A stretch of 64,000 nucleotides of DNA from Euglena gracilis (Eukaryota; Euglenida; Euglenophyceae; Euglenales): contig CP154957.1 of NCBI GenBank assembly GCA_039621445.1, forward strand, positions 15,058,947 to 15,122,946. The letters run 5' to 3'. Made by a program: the position numbers and the translations under genes. Every line of letters starts with the position of its first letter. Position 1 is the stretch's first letter. The notes under the pieces are model-generated. The model saw only the letters and a program-made list of their open reading frames with translations. It had not been told where the DNA came from and ran no database searches. Below, piece after piece: positions 7,620 through 17,471 of the stretch.

Positions 7620-10092
7620 CAAAATGCTTGGTGACAACAAGGAAACCTTGCAAGCATTTTGTACGAGTTTGATTCAACTTGAGGAATCTGTGAATCGGAA
7701 TGCCCGATCAATGCAAGATGAGGTTTCACGGTTGGATGGACGAATTTCTGCGTTGTTGGAAAAGCCAACCGCGGAAAATTCGCGCACCACCGCGGAAACC
7801 CCCACCAAGTCACCCCACCAATTGCAAATTGTCTCAAATGCAGTAAAAGCGCTTGCGGGTCAACTCCGGAATGTGGAGGAGTCCCAAGGACAACTTGTCC
7901 AAGATTTACACTTGGTTTCTGAAAAGTTACCACACTTGGACGATTTTTCCCGTTACCGCAAACGCATTCGGCATTTGGAGACTGAGGTTGACCGTATTTG
8001 CGGCCAACTCCAGTTGGTGGAACATTTGGAAGAAACGGTGCATGACTTGTCCGCGAGTTTGGACAGAATGTCTACTCCGGTACCGGTTGTGACACCACCC
8101 ACCGCGGTAAGCGTTGCGGTTGGTATTCCAAATGTCCCGGAATCGCGTTCTCAACTTACCGTTTCTGGAGTAGGAATCCCTACATCCACCGCGAATTTGG
8201 TACAACCACCCGCGAGAACGCGAATTGTGCCACCTTTGCATTTGCCCAATGTACAAACTCACTTTTCACAGGACATTTCCGATGAGGAAATTGATCCCCC
8301 GCTCGAAAATTCGAGTCTCCACCAAGAAATTCAACATTCCAACCTTGTACGAGGAATGAGCCAACACCCCACACCTGGTATTGGTCATGTATCGCATTCG
8401 CGATCATACCAACCACCATCGGGTTCTGGATTACCAGATCACCCATCGGGTTTTCGGCGGGAAACCCGCCCCACCGGGAGAAATTCACCACATTTTTCGC
8501 ATTCCCCGCAGGAAAATTCTGCCACCCTTACACTTGGTGCGGGAAATCCTGCACGGGGTTCACATGGAGCGGAAAACCCGCGAAACGCGTTTGGTGTTAA
8601 GAATTACCCGGACCCAAACCCCTGGAATACCACCGAGGGTCAACGGGTTACTCAGAGAGACTTCAAGGGCACCATCGCAATCGCGAACAAGGTGAAACCC
8701 CAATGGGACGGGGATCCAACCACATGGAGACAATCTTTTCGGGACTGGGAGTACTATTGGGCACTAAAGGGACCCACCCAAGACCCGAATCCCGAGGTAG
8801 TCAAGATGGAATTCATCGATTGCCTACCGAGGGAGGAGCGAGAACGCGCATGCAATTTGGTGTTACGTAATGGCGTATCATTTGATGACCTGGTTGAGCA
8901 ATACGCTTCAACCAACTCAAGTTTGGTCACCAGGATTACCCTGGAGAAGAAATGGCGACAATCCGCGCCATCGGATCGCAAATGGAAATCCATTGACCTT
9001 TGGTATGCCAAATGGTTAGCACTTGCTTCCGAAGTTGATGAACTTAGCGAGAAGCAAATGCGCGACCAATTCGATGCGGTTTTGTTGCATTTCACACCAT
9101 CCCTCGTGAAGGATATCCATCGCGAGGAGTTGGCCGGGCATGAGATGACTCTTGCCCAACGTTGGAATTATGTGTCAAAGCAACTCAAGCTCACACAAGT
9201 TTTGGGACAAATACAGTCCGCTTTCCAAATGCATCGCACCGCGGGAATCCCTGCGGGTGCAGTTAATGCGTTGCAAAAATCACCCATGTCACCGAGATCA
9301 CCCACCACGGGACCGAAAACGCGGAATCAGTGTTTTTCGGACCAAGGCACGGATAAACTGTGCTTTTTGTGCAACAAATCTGGTCACATGTCTCGGGAAT
9401 GCCCGAATCCCGATGCGCGAAAGCGTATTGGAAGCCCAAGGGGCTCGACCTCCTCACGGGGATCGGGTTCCTCGGCGTTCTCACGACAATCGGGAGTTTC
9501 ACGGACTTCGGAGAACCGCTTTAGCGGTAGTAGGCCCAAGTCACCATCGCGTGATGGTCGGGAAACCCGTCCTTCTCGCGGTCGGTCACCTGGACCCCGT
9601 ACCCGAAAACGGGATTTCAATCGCGACTCTTCACGATGTCGTTCGCGAAGTGGATCATCCTCTTCGCGCGAGTCACCGGGGAAACCCCGGTACAACGGTC
9701 ATGGTCGACGGGAAACCCGTTCACCACGACGGTTTGACGGTCGAACGGAATACCGTTCCCCCCGTTATGCGGAATCCCGCCACAAATCCCGTTGTTCACT
9801 TTGCGGTTCAAAAGACCACCACTCATCCAAATGCCCCAGATCTCGTTCCCCCCGGCCCGGCTACGGAAATCGCGGTAAGCGCCGCGATGACCGTGGTTAC
9901 TCCTCCAACCGGCAAAAGGTCGGTTTCAAGATTTCTTGTTTGGAGGAGGACACCCCGGCTTCGGGCAGGGAGGGGGATGAGACCTCGGACGGAGAATTTA
10001 ATGAGGCCCGAATGGCGGTGCGCTCATTGAATTCCATCTATTCCAACAAGAAGTCCGTTGCCGGCTATGCGGCCGGTTCGGATTTGGAGTAG
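7567..10092 (+). CDS. gag: Chromovirus copy 1 gag, C-terminal part with two zinc knuckles
   Basis: An 841-residue frame. Residues 1-170 continue the coiled coil. A central region (about 8700-9200) resembles Ty3-type gag, with WDGDPTTWRQSFRDWEYYW and REELAGHEMTLAQRW. A classic CCHC knuckle CFLCNKSGHMSREC lies at 9361-9402. An Arg/Ser-rich tail (about 9420-9780) follows, then a second knuckle-like CSLCGSKDHHSSKC at 9793-9834. Gag binds and packages the element RNA. The frame ends at a TAG (10090-10092). In copy 3 the matching codon is GAG and the frame runs on into protease, so the TAG is either mutation or a readthrough stop. Confidence 0.85.
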   Translation: MFRALGISESPEFRSFYNKMLGDNKETLQAFCTSLIQLEESVNRNARSMQDEVSRLDGRISALLEKPTAENSRTTAETPTKSPHQLQIVSNAVKALAGQLRNVEESQGQLVQDLHLVSEKLPHLDDFSRYRKRIRHLETEVDRICGQLQLVEHLEETVHDLSASLDRMSTPVPVVTPPTAVSVAVGIPNVPESRSQLTVSGVGIPTSTANLVQPPARTRIVPPLHLPNVQTHFSQDISDEEIDPPLENSSLHQEIQHSNLVRGMSQHPTPGIGHVSHSRSYQPPSGSGLPDHPSGFRRETRPTGRNSPHFSHSPQENSATLTLGAGNPARGSHGAENPRNAFGVKNYPDPNPWNTTEGQRVTQRDFKGTIAIANKVKPQWDGDPTTWRQSFRDWEYYWALKGPTQDPNPEVVKMEFIDCLPREERERACNLVLRNGVSFDDLVEQYASTNSSLVTRITLEKKWRQSAPSDRKWKSIDLWYAKWLALASEVDELSEKQMRDQFDAVLLHFTPSLVKDIHREELAGHEMTLAQRWNYVSKQLKLTQVLGQIQSAFQMHRTAGIPAGAVNALQKSPMSPRSPTTGPKTRNQCFSDQGTDKLCFLCNKSGHMSRECPNPDARKRIGSPRGSTSSRGSGSSAFSRQSGVSRTSENRFSGSRPKSPSRDGRETRPSRGRSPGPRTRKRDFNRDSSRCRSRSGSSSSRESPGKPRYNGHGRRETRSPRRFDGRTEYRSPRYAESRHKSRCSLCGSKDHHSSKCPRSRSPRPGYGNRGKRRDDRGYSSNRQKVGFKISCLEEDTPASGREGDETSDGEFNEARMAVRSLNSIYSNKKSVAGYAAGSDLE

Positions 10093-10137
10093 GGGAGCCC
10101 GAGGTCCGAGGGCACGGACCTCTGGGCTGATGAACAG

Positions 10138-10935
10138 ATGGAGGTAAGACCTGATCAACCTTGCCCCCCCTGCCCATCCGCTTTCACGGTCAGTACCCGG
10201 AATTATTTCGGGTCCCCTACCCCCCACTCCACATTTCCGCTCGGAATGCTGAGCAAAGTAGGAAAGGGTTCATGGGAAAGCTGGCATGCAAACGTATTTT
10301 CGCCAGACCCTTCACTTTGCGTACCACCAATGGAATTATTCGTCCAAGCGGTAATCCGCATTCAAAATTTTTCTACCAAAGTTAAAATTCTAATTGACAC
10401 TGGTTGTCGCATTGCACTGCTTTTTCGGTTGGGGTTGATACCGGCCCCGCTCTTGGTAAGCGCCAAGAAACCGATCAAAATTACAACCGCGGATAACACC
10501 CCCATGTGCGGTGGTGATTTGGGATGTGTGCTCGAGATACTCTTGCCCATCATTCCGAGGCATCACTCACATCCCCCACAAATACAACATTTCACCAATA
10601 TTTTTGGTTACGAGTCCGGAATTCACGGGTCTGACGTAATTTTGGGATACCCATTTTTACGCCAGTACCGATTGGTTGTGGATTGCCACTCCCACGGTTT
10701 GCGCACAACACCCACCACCGCATGGCCACCCAAACCACCATCACCATTGGCGTCAACCATGACGACCACCACTTTTTCAACACCGTTACCTACAATGGCA
10801 ACACCGTTATCCACCACACCAACCACCGTTTTCCACACCTGGGGTACGGAGAAAGCCTCCCCCCTACCCAATGACACACCTATATGCGTTCCACATGAGG
10901 TAGGGCAAGCGAGTAGCGGTACCCCCGCCGTTTAA
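10138..10935 (+). CDS. pol: Chromovirus copy 1 aspartic protease region
   Basis: The frame is the same as gag and is separated from it by one TAG. The catalytic triad Asp-Thr-Gly is at 10396-10404 in the context LIDTGC, followed by a hydrophobic stretch and TADNTPMCGGDLGCVLEI, the flap-like region. This is the retropepsin that would cleave the polyprotein. The tail after 10700 is Thr/Pro-rich linker. The frame ends at a TAA (10933-10935), then stays open in the same frame. Copy 3 carries the same protease at about 51.7 kb. Confidence 0.8.
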   Translation: MEVRPDQPCPPCPSAFTVSTRNYFGSPTPHSTFPLGMLSKVGKGSWESWHANVFSPDPSLCVPPMELFVQAVIRIQNFSTKVKILIDTGCRIALLFRLGLIPAPLLVSAKKPIKITTADNTPMCGGDLGCVLEILLPIIPRHHSHPPQIQHFTNIFGYESGIHGSDVILGYPFLRQYRLVVDCHSHGLRTTPTTAWPPKPPSPLASTMTTTTFSTPLPTMATPLSTTPTTVFHTWGTEKASPLPNDTPICVPHEVGQASSGTPAV

Positions 10936-10977
10936 CTAGGTTACAAGACGAAAGCCCAAAGGCCTGAAGTAATTACG

Positions 10978-12048
10978 GTGTCGAGTAGTCGCCCAGCTAC
11001 ACCACCACTCCGTTTCCCACCAGTTGTGCCGAATCCAGGCACACCTGTACAAGACTCACCGGCTACTGCCATCGACACCCACTTATACGCACACCCGATA
11101 CACCAACACACTTCCTACCAATGTGTGCACTGCAGGAGAATTTCCACCCAATCGGATTTTGATTGTGGATGTTTAGTTCAAAATCCGACACTAATCGCAA
11201 TTCCGAATACGGAATCCACACGCCATGACACACTTGGTTGTAGCCCGCAATGCGCGGAGATACACCGAGTACTCCAACAACGCGGATTAACCTCGTTGTT
11301 CGGATACGCGAAAAGCGTTATGCCTAATCACCATCCCGAGTACACTTGGTATGAATTTGATGCGGAATGGGGAAACCCCCAACCTGTCCAAACTCCCTTG
11401 GGATTACCCCTTGAGGTAGTGGAAGACAACCCGCATGTTTGTGGATCCATTCATTGTGTATCTTCACTCCAACCCGGAAATCAGGTGCATGAATACGCGA
11501 AACGCGTATGGAATGCTTTCAATTTTGGTCAATATCGCATTTTGGAACGATGGTTTTCCAAAATCGCGACATTGGCTGATTCTTTTTATTTGGCATTGGA
11601 AATCGATGCCTTTTCATCCAATGCACATGCCCGTTTACCACGTCATTGGTCACAACACTCCAACACATTTGATAAATTTTGGGGTGATACGGTGTTATGG
11701 ATGCACCCTCCCCCAAAACTTATCGAATGTGCGGTTGAGAAAATTCTGCAGGATGAAGCCCGTGGAGTTATTCTCATACCCATCATTCCGGAAGCGGAAT
11801 GGTTCACCCAACTATCGTATGTATGTTTTCATTGGTGGGATTTACCCACAAATGTACCGATTCTTGAGGATTTTTGTGGTAAAATATTACCACCCTTGAA
11901 AGAAATCATTTTTCGCGTATGTTTCTTCGATGCATTCGGAATGTCCGAATTCGCGGTGCCGAGGAAGCTCGGTAGCCCCAGGGATACCCTGGTGGTTTCC
12001 GCAGTCATCGAGAGTGCAGGTCAGCATCCTACGTCACCCGAATTCTGA
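10978..12048 (+). CDS. pol: Chromovirus copy 1 linker with degenerate Dam-methyltransferase-like block
   Basis: This 356-residue frame lies between protease and RT, where most chromoviruses have only a short linker. It contains a CxxC...C cluster (about 11120-11170). At about 11593-11825 it has IDAFSSNAHARLPRHWS, then NTFDKFW, LWMHPPPKLI and VILIPIIPEAEWF. This order and spacing resembles phage-type DNA N6-adenine methyltransferases (xDAAAS, NPPY, PARTDTxWFH) and the MT-like domain described in DIRS elements. The catalytic NPP[YF] is replaced by HPPP, so activity is unlikely. The final TGA (12046-12048) corresponds to a Cys codon in copy 2, so the frame originally ran into RT. Confidence 0.55.
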   Translation: MSSSRPATPPLRFPPVVPNPGTPVQDSPATAIDTHLYAHPIHQHTSYQCVHCRRISTQSDFDCGCLVQNPTLIAIPNTESTRHDTLGCSPQCAEIHRVLQQRGLTSLFGYAKSVMPNHHPEYTWYEFDAEWGNPQPVQTPLGLPLEVVEDNPHVCGSIHCVSSLQPGNQVHEYAKRVWNAFNFGQYRILERWFSKIATLADSFYLALEIDAFSSNAHARLPRHWSQHSNTFDKFWGDTVLWMHPPPKLIECAVEKILQDEARGVILIPIIPEAEWFTQLSYVCFHWWDLPTNVPILEDFCGKILPPLKEIIFRVCFFDAFGMSEFAVPRKLGSPRDTLVVSAVIESAGQHPTSPEF

Positions 12049-12075
12049 ACGCGGATTACCCGCGAATTTCACGGA

Positions 12076-13515
12076 GTGCTGGAAAATCCTGTATACACGT
12101 GCGACATCGACCCCGCGATACGCGGTCCGTTCGGTGTTTGTAGGATCGAACTTAAGGAAGGAGCTAAACCAATGCACCGGAAATTTTTTCGTTGTTCGGG
12201 AGAACGCGAACAAGCTCTCAATGAAATGATTGAGAAGCTTATTCAGCGCAAGTGGATTGTACCCTCGAAAAGCGAGTGGACATCCCAGGCATTTGTTGTT
12301 CCTAAACCCCCAGACCCCTCAGGTCAGAAGAAATGGAGACTGGTGCTGGATTACCGGTACCTGAACTCCCAAACAAGGGATGATCCCTTCCCGCTCCCCC
12401 TGATCGAGGATTTGATCACCAAACAATCGGAAAACCGGTTGTGGTCAATTTTCGATCTGGAGGACGGTTTTCACCAAATGCACTTGCACCCTGACTCACA
12501 ACCATACACGGCATTCGTGACATCCAAGGGTGTGTACCAATGGATGGTACTCCCAATGGGTGTTAAGAATGGCCCAGCCATGTTTCAGCGCATGATACAA
12601 TGGGTTCTACGCGATTTACCGTTTGCCATTGTGTACATTGATGATGTGCTGGTGGGAACACCACCACCATCCGCAAAATCGAGCGAGGATATCCTCGTCA
12701 CACACTTCCACCATGTTTGCGCGGTATTAACCGCTTTTCAAAAACATGTGCTTTTCGCGAAAGGCGCGAAAATGCATTTGTTTCGGATACTTATCAAATT
12801 TTGCGATCACATCCTCAACAATGGACAGCGGAGAGGCGCTCCGAGTAAACTCGAAGCTATTAAGAAATGGACCCCTGAGGTAATCAAAACGATTACACAC
12901 CTCAAAGGATTTTTGGGATTAGCCCAATACTACGTGATATATATGAAGGACTTCGCGAAAATCGCGGTGCCCCTCACCAAACAGCTCAAAAACCGGGCTG
13001 TTGACAACACCAAAGTCATTTGGGATGACCAAATGCGCGAAGCCCTTGAGAAAATCAAGGTTTTGCTTTTGGAGAATGTTGTCCTCGACATCGCGGACCC
13101 ATACAAACCATACGTACTGGAAGTCGACAGCAGCGATTACGCTGTTGGCGGAGTTCTTAGCCAGCATAACGCGGCGAATGAGCTCCGACCTGTGGCTTTC
13201 TTCAGCAGAAAGTTACAGGGCGACGACGGAAAAGGTCAAGTCAAGTGGAGTATACGCGAGAAGGAAACCTACGCAATCGTGCTTATACTCCAGAAATTCC
13301 GAAGCTGGGTAGCCAGCAGTCTCGTCCAGATCCTCGTCAAGACCGACCATGAGAGTCTCCAACACTGGTACACCGAGGATTTGAACAAGGCCATGTCATC
13401 GGTCGGAAGGCGATGCAGATGGCATGAGTTCTTGAGTCAATTTAACCTTGTGGTTATTTATACCACTGGTCACACACAAAAAGTAGCGGATCCGCTGAGT
13501 CGGGCCCCTTGGTAA
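12076..13515 (+). CDS. pol: Chromovirus copy 1 reverse transcriptase and RNase H
   Basis: A 479-residue frame. RT motifs in order: FVVPKPP and KKWRLVLDYRYLN (fingers), WSIFDLEDGFHQMHLH (first catalytic Asp), LPMGVKNGPAMFQ, and YIDD at 12634-12645. A connection region (LKGFLGLAQYYVIY) follows. RNase H then shows LEVDSSDYAVGGVLSQ, REKETYAIV, TDHESLQHW and ADPLSR. This copies element RNA into DNA and degrades the template. All catalytic acids that I can read are intact. The closing TAA (13513-13515) is an Asn codon in copy 2. Confidence 0.92.
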   Translation: MLENPVYTCDIDPAIRGPFGVCRIELKEGAKPMHRKFFRCSGEREQALNEMIEKLIQRKWIVPSKSEWTSQAFVVPKPPDPSGQKKWRLVLDYRYLNSQTRDDPFPLPLIEDLITKQSENRLWSIFDLEDGFHQMHLHPDSQPYTAFVTSKGVYQWMVLPMGVKNGPAMFQRMIQWVLRDLPFAIVYIDDVLVGTPPPSAKSSEDILVTHFHHVCAVLTAFQKHVLFAKGAKMHLFRILIKFCDHILNNGQRRGAPSKLEAIKKWTPEVIKTITHLKGFLGLAQYYVIYMKDFAKIAVPLTKQLKNRAVDNTKVIWDDQMREALEKIKVLLLENVVLDIADPYKPYVLEVDSSDYAVGGVLSQHNAANELRPVAFFSRKLQGDDGKGQVKWSIREKETYAIVLILQKFRSWVASSLVQILVKTDHESLQHWYTEDLNKAMSSVGRRCRWHEFLSQFNLVVIYTTGHTQKVADPLSRAPW

Positions 13516-13608
13516 TCCCCTGGGAACTCGGATGAGGGAAACGCCACTTTTCATGGAAGTCAGGAAGCTGACGAATACGCACGTCGAAACGACGCTGCGG
13601 ATAATCTT

Positions 13609-15162
13609 TTGGATTCTTTTCCCGTTTCACAACTATTCCTGGTCGCACCAGTGCGCGGAAGGCGCCGACGTGGAAGCACGTCCGGACCCCGGCATATTAC
13701 ACGCACGGAGTCCCCTTCCCCACTGTTTTTTCGCGAATGGGATTATAGTCGTGATCCGGTGTATGACACCATTGTCACCAGACTTCGTAATGGCGAAGTG
13801 CTGGACAATTACACTCTTTCACCTTTACGGTTGGTTTTTCGCAATGAATCGGGTTACAAATACTGTATCCCCCAGGACCTGGTAGATGATGTGGTTTTAT
13901 GCTATCACAACCATGGTCACCCTGGGGCCCCCAAACTTCTTTCGTTGGTGGGCCGCAGGTATTGCACAACCCTGAGCGAGAAAGAGCTTTACTCACGCTG
14001 TTTGCGAATAGCGCAACGGTGTCAAATTTGTCAAGCGATAAAACCCCGCAGAGGTACCCCCCCTGGTACGATGGACTTTTTCCCCGTACCCCTTGACATT
14101 TTTACTTCCCTCTGCATGGATTTTCTGGAATTAGAACCGTGCAAAGGAACGGACGACAAAATTTACCATTACATTTTTGTTGTCGTCTGCAGGCTGAGTG
14201 GGTACATTGTAGCCATTCCATGCCAAAAGTCAGGGTTGACTTCCCAAAGTTTGGCAACTATATTTTTGGAGGAATGCATTTGCTTAATGGGTTTACCGAA
14301 TGAAATGGTGAGTGATCAAGACCATTTGATTTCTTCAAGGTTTTTCACCACTTTGTGCGGTTTACTCGGAATCGAGCAACATTTTTCCATTATATACCGA
14401 CCGAAAGGCAATGGTAGAGCCGAGGCAGCCGTGAAATCCGTCGTGAATATGCTTCGCCTTTCACTGGCTGACTCGCGCAGCAACTGGATATCAGTGCTAC
14501 CATGGTCTTTGTTTTATATCAATACCCTACCAGGGTTGGTTTTACCACTCTCCCCCTATAAATTAGTTTTCGGACGGGACCCTCCGGCCATAGGGGATGT
14601 CCCTTCGGAGAGACCCGCCCGAACGAGTGTCAGTTGCGAGACCTGGTTTGCGGAAGTAGAAAATCTACGTTCTGCAATCCAGAAGCGCGTCACTGAAATT
14701 CATGCAACTAAACGGAAATCGTTTTTGCAGAATTTCCAGTCACCTGTGTATAGTCCTGGTGACCGCGTGTGGGTGCGGAATAGCCGTACTCGCATGCAGT
14801 CTTACAAGCTGGACCCCCTCTGGCTCGGCCCCTGTGAAATCCTAGAAAGACTAGGTACCAGCGGGGGTTACAAGGTCGCATTACCGAATGGTGTTGAGGA
14901 CGTTCATATGGACGACTTCAAGCCATACCTGTCGCCACCGGATGGGAAACCCATCCCGTGCCTGCACTTCAAACCCCGTTCCAGATTACCTGAGACGGAC
15001 GACTTTGTAGTCGATAAAATTATCGATCACAAAATCGACAAATCGACACCTTTGGAAGGTCCGCTGGAAAGGGTATGGGCCCGAGGAGGACACTTGGGAG
15101 CCAGCAACCAGTTTTGTTGGGTATGTCCAGCAAGATTGGAAGCTGTGGAACAAGAAGCATAA
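13609..15162 (+). CDS. pol: Chromovirus copy 1 integrase with C-terminal chromodomain
   Basis: The frame begins as the in-frame continuation of RNase H. An HHCC zinc motif (CYHNHGHPGAPKLL then CQIC) is followed by the DDE core: MDFLELEPCKG at about 14115, SDQDHLISSRFF at about 14310, and NGRAEAAVK at about 14412. A GDRVWVRNSRTR beta-barrel segment (GPY/F-like region) leads into FVVDKIIDH, the start of a chromodomain. A frameshift near 15045 puts the rest (VRWKGYGPEEDTWEP, to about 15185) in another frame. Copy 2 carries the uninterrupted chromodomain at 59186-59470. Chromodomains of this family direct integration to marked chromatin. Confidence 0.9.
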   Translation: MDSFPVSQLFLVAPVRGRRRRGSTSGPRHITRTESPSPLFFREWDYSRDPVYDTIVTRLRNGEVLDNYTLSPLRLVFRNESGYKYCIPQDLVDDVVLCYHNHGHPGAPKLLSLVGRRYCTTLSEKELYSRCLRIAQRCQICQAIKPRRGTPPGTMDFFPVPLDIFTSLCMDFLELEPCKGTDDKIYHYIFVVVCRLSGYIVAIPCQKSGLTSQSLATIFLEECICLMGLPNEMVSDQDHLISSRFFTTLCGLLGIEQHFSIIYRPKGNGRAEAAVKSVVNMLRLSLADSRSNWISVLPWSLFYINTLPGLVLPLSPYKLVFGRDPPAIGDVPSERPARTSVSCETWFAEVENLRSAIQKRVTEIHATKRKSFLQNFQSPVYSPGDRVWVRNSRTRMQSYKLDPLWLGPCEILERLGTSGGYKVALPNGVEDVHMDDFKPYLSPPDGKPIPCLHFKPRSRLPETDDFVVDKIIDHKIDKSTPLEGPLERVWARGGHLGASNQFCWVCPARLEAVEQEA

Positions 15163-15351
15163 CATTGATGTTTCCATGACAAGTTTTTGAGAACGCATGG
15201 GAAACCCATGTTGTTTTCTCTTGTTTTTATCATTGATTCTTATCATTCTTTCTTTCCGCAGCCTTTTTAGCAAATAATACTCAAGCGGTTACCGTTACCA
15301 ACTTACAACCAACAACCCAACCATCCCACCGTACCGACCCCGGGCGGTATC

Positions 15352-15918
15352 ATGCTGCCCGGTGGAAGGGAGCCAGGCGGAGGACCGCCTTACCACCCCA
15401 CCACTCACCCTCAACCTGACCAGTATGCGTACCAATACGGTACGCAGCCACCTGCACGGACTGCGGCTCAGGGAAATCCTGAAGCCAGCAGCAGTAGCAG
15501 GATGACCCAGATGCCCGCGGAAGCGCGGCCATCTCAGCCATCCGGCTCTCGTCGCCTCCCACCGTACGCAGGTGTGATGATCCACCGCACGGCGGAGACG
15601 ATGAACCGGGTTATGCGTATGAGCGCAAACCCGGCACCTGACCAACTCACCCAGGCACTGTGGGATGACCACTGCCGTAAAATTTTGACCATCGCGAATA
15701 CCCCTCCGGCCCTGTGGTGTATGTGCGCCCAGGCGACGATGACCGGTCTCGTGTATTACACCGACCCGGACGCGTCGGGATTCGCGGCGGACATTACCAT
15801 GCGTGACCTGGGCGTGGAAGTCCCGCCACAGGTAGCACGGCAGGTACCACCAGTTGGTACTTACACCGCACATTTTCGTGCTCACTCCCCCGGATTACCC
15901 GAGGAAGAGACAGTGTAA
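15352..15918 (+). CDS. Accessory ORF-A, copy 1 (unknown function)
   Basis: I do not recognise this protein. The first 70 residues are Pro/Gln/Ser-rich. The C-terminal 110 residues form a compact domain: MIHRTAETMNRVMRMSA, LWDDHCRKILTIANTP, MTGLVYYTDPDASGF, TMRDLGVEVPP. Copy 2 encodes the same domain at 57793-58446 on the minus strand (WDSYCRQLLAIANKP, NVTLRDLGVLVPP), in the same place after integrase, which shows it is an element gene under constraint. It lies 190 bp after the integrase frame. No membrane segment or signal peptide is visible. Confidence 0.7.
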   Translation: MLPGGREPGGGPPYHPTTHPQPDQYAYQYGTQPPARTAAQGNPEASSSSRMTQMPAEARPSQPSGSRRLPPYAGVMIHRTAETMNRVMRMSANPAPDQLTQALWDDHCRKILTIANTPPALWCMCAQATMTGLVYYTDPDASGFAADITMRDLGVEVPPQVARQVPPVGTYTAHFRAHSPGLPEEETV

Positions 15919-15978
15919 GCACCTGTCCGGAGTGAACACCCACGTGTGAAAGAAAGTATTTTTTGATCCCCTGAGCGC

Positions 15979-17151
15979 ATGCCCCGGCGGGATTATCCTG
16001 CGCAGGAGCCTGTGTCTCAGTACACCGTCTCTGGGGATTACCCCCAGGAGGCGCCAATGCCACGGGATCAGTACGTGTATCCACCTCAACCCCACCCAAC
16101 CATACCTGACCCTATCCCACGACGTCCTGCGGAGGGAAACCCTCCCCCGACGTCTGACTCTGCCCGAAGCGCTCGTCCGCGGGAAGCCGCGGTAGCGCCT
16201 CGTGCGGCACCAGTTCCCCCGGTACGGGATGAACCCGTTAACCCGTGGACTGGCGGGCCGTTCGAGACTGGGGAGGAGCGTCAACAGTATGAATATGCTG
16301 TGACAATCCAACGACAAATAGCACGTCGTCCCCCTGTTTCCGCCGGCCAGGGATACCCTGCCCGGGCGAAAATGACACGAGAAGAGCGCCAGCAGTATGA
16401 TGCTGCTGTGTCGGCTCTCACCGGAGTCCCAGCTCCATCACGATCAAGTCAACCAGCGCGACAGCAGGACGTTGCTGTGGCGGAAGCGCCATCAGCACGA
16501 CCCACAAGCTCTGCCGCCGGCAAGCGTGACCGCGGCCCGGAAAATCTGACGCCGCAGCCACAGCGCCGCTCGCCGAGGTTGGAAAGTCCGCCCGCGGCGA
16601 TGCACGTCGACGCTGAGGAGGAAGCTCCACCAGCGCCAGACGTGACGGCAGAACGGGCCCGTCGGGAAACCCGACCATCCCCAGTCGCACCGGTTTACTC
16701 GAATCGTGGTGACGCTGAGCAGGAATTTGCTCGAACGCCAAGCACGGAATCCGTGACTTACCCTGTGTTTACACCAGAAGACCCAGAATACTGGGATTAC
16801 TGGGCAACATTCGAATGGCTGTCGAACACAAAGGGTAAGGGTAAAGGTAAAGGGAAGGGGAAGGGGAAGGACAAAGGCCAGGAGAAAGGTGGAAAAGCTC
16901 CACCTGGCAAAGGCGGAAAAGCCGCTTGGCCAACTCCAGGCAAAGGCGGAAAATCTGCAGGACCCACAGCAGGCAAGGGCGGAAAAGCCGCCGAACCTTC
17001 GAAAACGAAGGATTATGATGTTGCCTCAGTGTTCAAGTACCTGGAGGAGATCTGGCCGAAAATCGACGAAGATCTCCAAAGGTTCACAGGGGCAGGCAAC
17101 GTGATCCACCGACCACCGGATGCGGTGCTCGAAGTGGTTCGAATCGTATGA
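15979..17151 (+). CDS. Accessory ORF-B, copy 1 (Pro/Arg-rich, Lys-Gly tract)
   Basis: A 390-residue frame of unknown function. It is Pro/Arg-rich, with two similar EERQQYEYAV and EERQQYDAAV boxes (about 16275 and 16383). A KGKGKGKGKGKDKG tract lies at about 16832-16880, followed by repeats of PGKGGKAA. The C-terminal domain contains FKYLEEIWPKIDEDL. The basic tract suggests nucleic-acid binding, which is inference. Copy 2 has a shorter Lys-Gly tract and a matching C-terminal segment (56488-56871, minus). The stop codon overlaps the ATG of ORF-C as ATGA at 17148-17151, which suggests coupled reinitiation. Confidence 0.65.
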   Translation: MPRRDYPAQEPVSQYTVSGDYPQEAPMPRDQYVYPPQPHPTIPDPIPRRPAEGNPPPTSDSARSARPREAAVAPRAAPVPPVRDEPVNPWTGGPFETGEERQQYEYAVTIQRQIARRPPVSAGQGYPARAKMTREERQQYDAAVSALTGVPAPSRSSQPARQQDVAVAEAPSARPTSSAAGKRDRGPENLTPQPQRRSPRLESPPAAMHVDAEEEAPPAPDVTAERARRETRPSPVAPVYSNRGDAEQEFARTPSTESVTYPVFTPEDPEYWDYWATFEWLSNTKGKGKGKGKGKGKDKGQEKGGKAPPGKGGKAAWPTPGKGGKSAGPTAGKGGKAAEPSKTKDYDVASVFKYLEEIWPKIDEDLQRFTGAGNVIHRPPDAVLEVVRIV

Positions 17152-17471
17152 ACGATCACTGCAAACGTTTTTTCTACAGTGCCGAACTTCATGCGTTTGA
17201 GGGATACCCTCATTCGAATGAAGTTGTCCTGGACCGGATGCCCGGTTTCTGGGAGCTCTGGTTCTGGTTGGGATACCCCTGCCAGAATTTCGGTATCTTC
17301 ACCGACCGAAACGGTCTGACGTATATTGATTGTATGAATACTTGTGAAGACGGAGAAACGTTCGTCGCACAGTTGAAGGAAATCTTCACTCACATGTATT
17401 TTGTGGGAGCACTGGGAATCCAGTGGAAGTATTACCCCTGCCGGAGAAACTCCAGGCGCAGGCTGCGGTAA
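17148..17471 (+). CDS. Accessory ORF-C, copy 1, N-terminal domain (before frameshift)
   Basis: It starts at the ATG overlapping the ORF-B stop. The product has an aromatic-rich LDRMPGFWELWFWLGYPCQNFGIF segment that is matched in copy 2 by VDKLPGFWQLLFWLGFHCMNFGSF. At GIQWK, near 17425, the frame is lost by what looks like a single-base deletion. The protein continues in the frame beginning 17423; copy 2 reads straight through this point in one 417-residue frame. Function unknown. Confidence 0.65.
   Translation: MNDHCKRFFYSAELHAFEGYPHSNEVVLDRMPGFWELWFWLGYPCQNFGIFTDRNGLTYIDCMNTCEDGETFVAQLKEIFTHMYFVGALGIQWKYYPCRRNSRRRLR

Noticed and set aside
17423-17425. Separate gene starting with GTG at 17423
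   Set aside because: Copy 2 reads through this point as one protein, so this is a frameshift in ORF-C, not a start.
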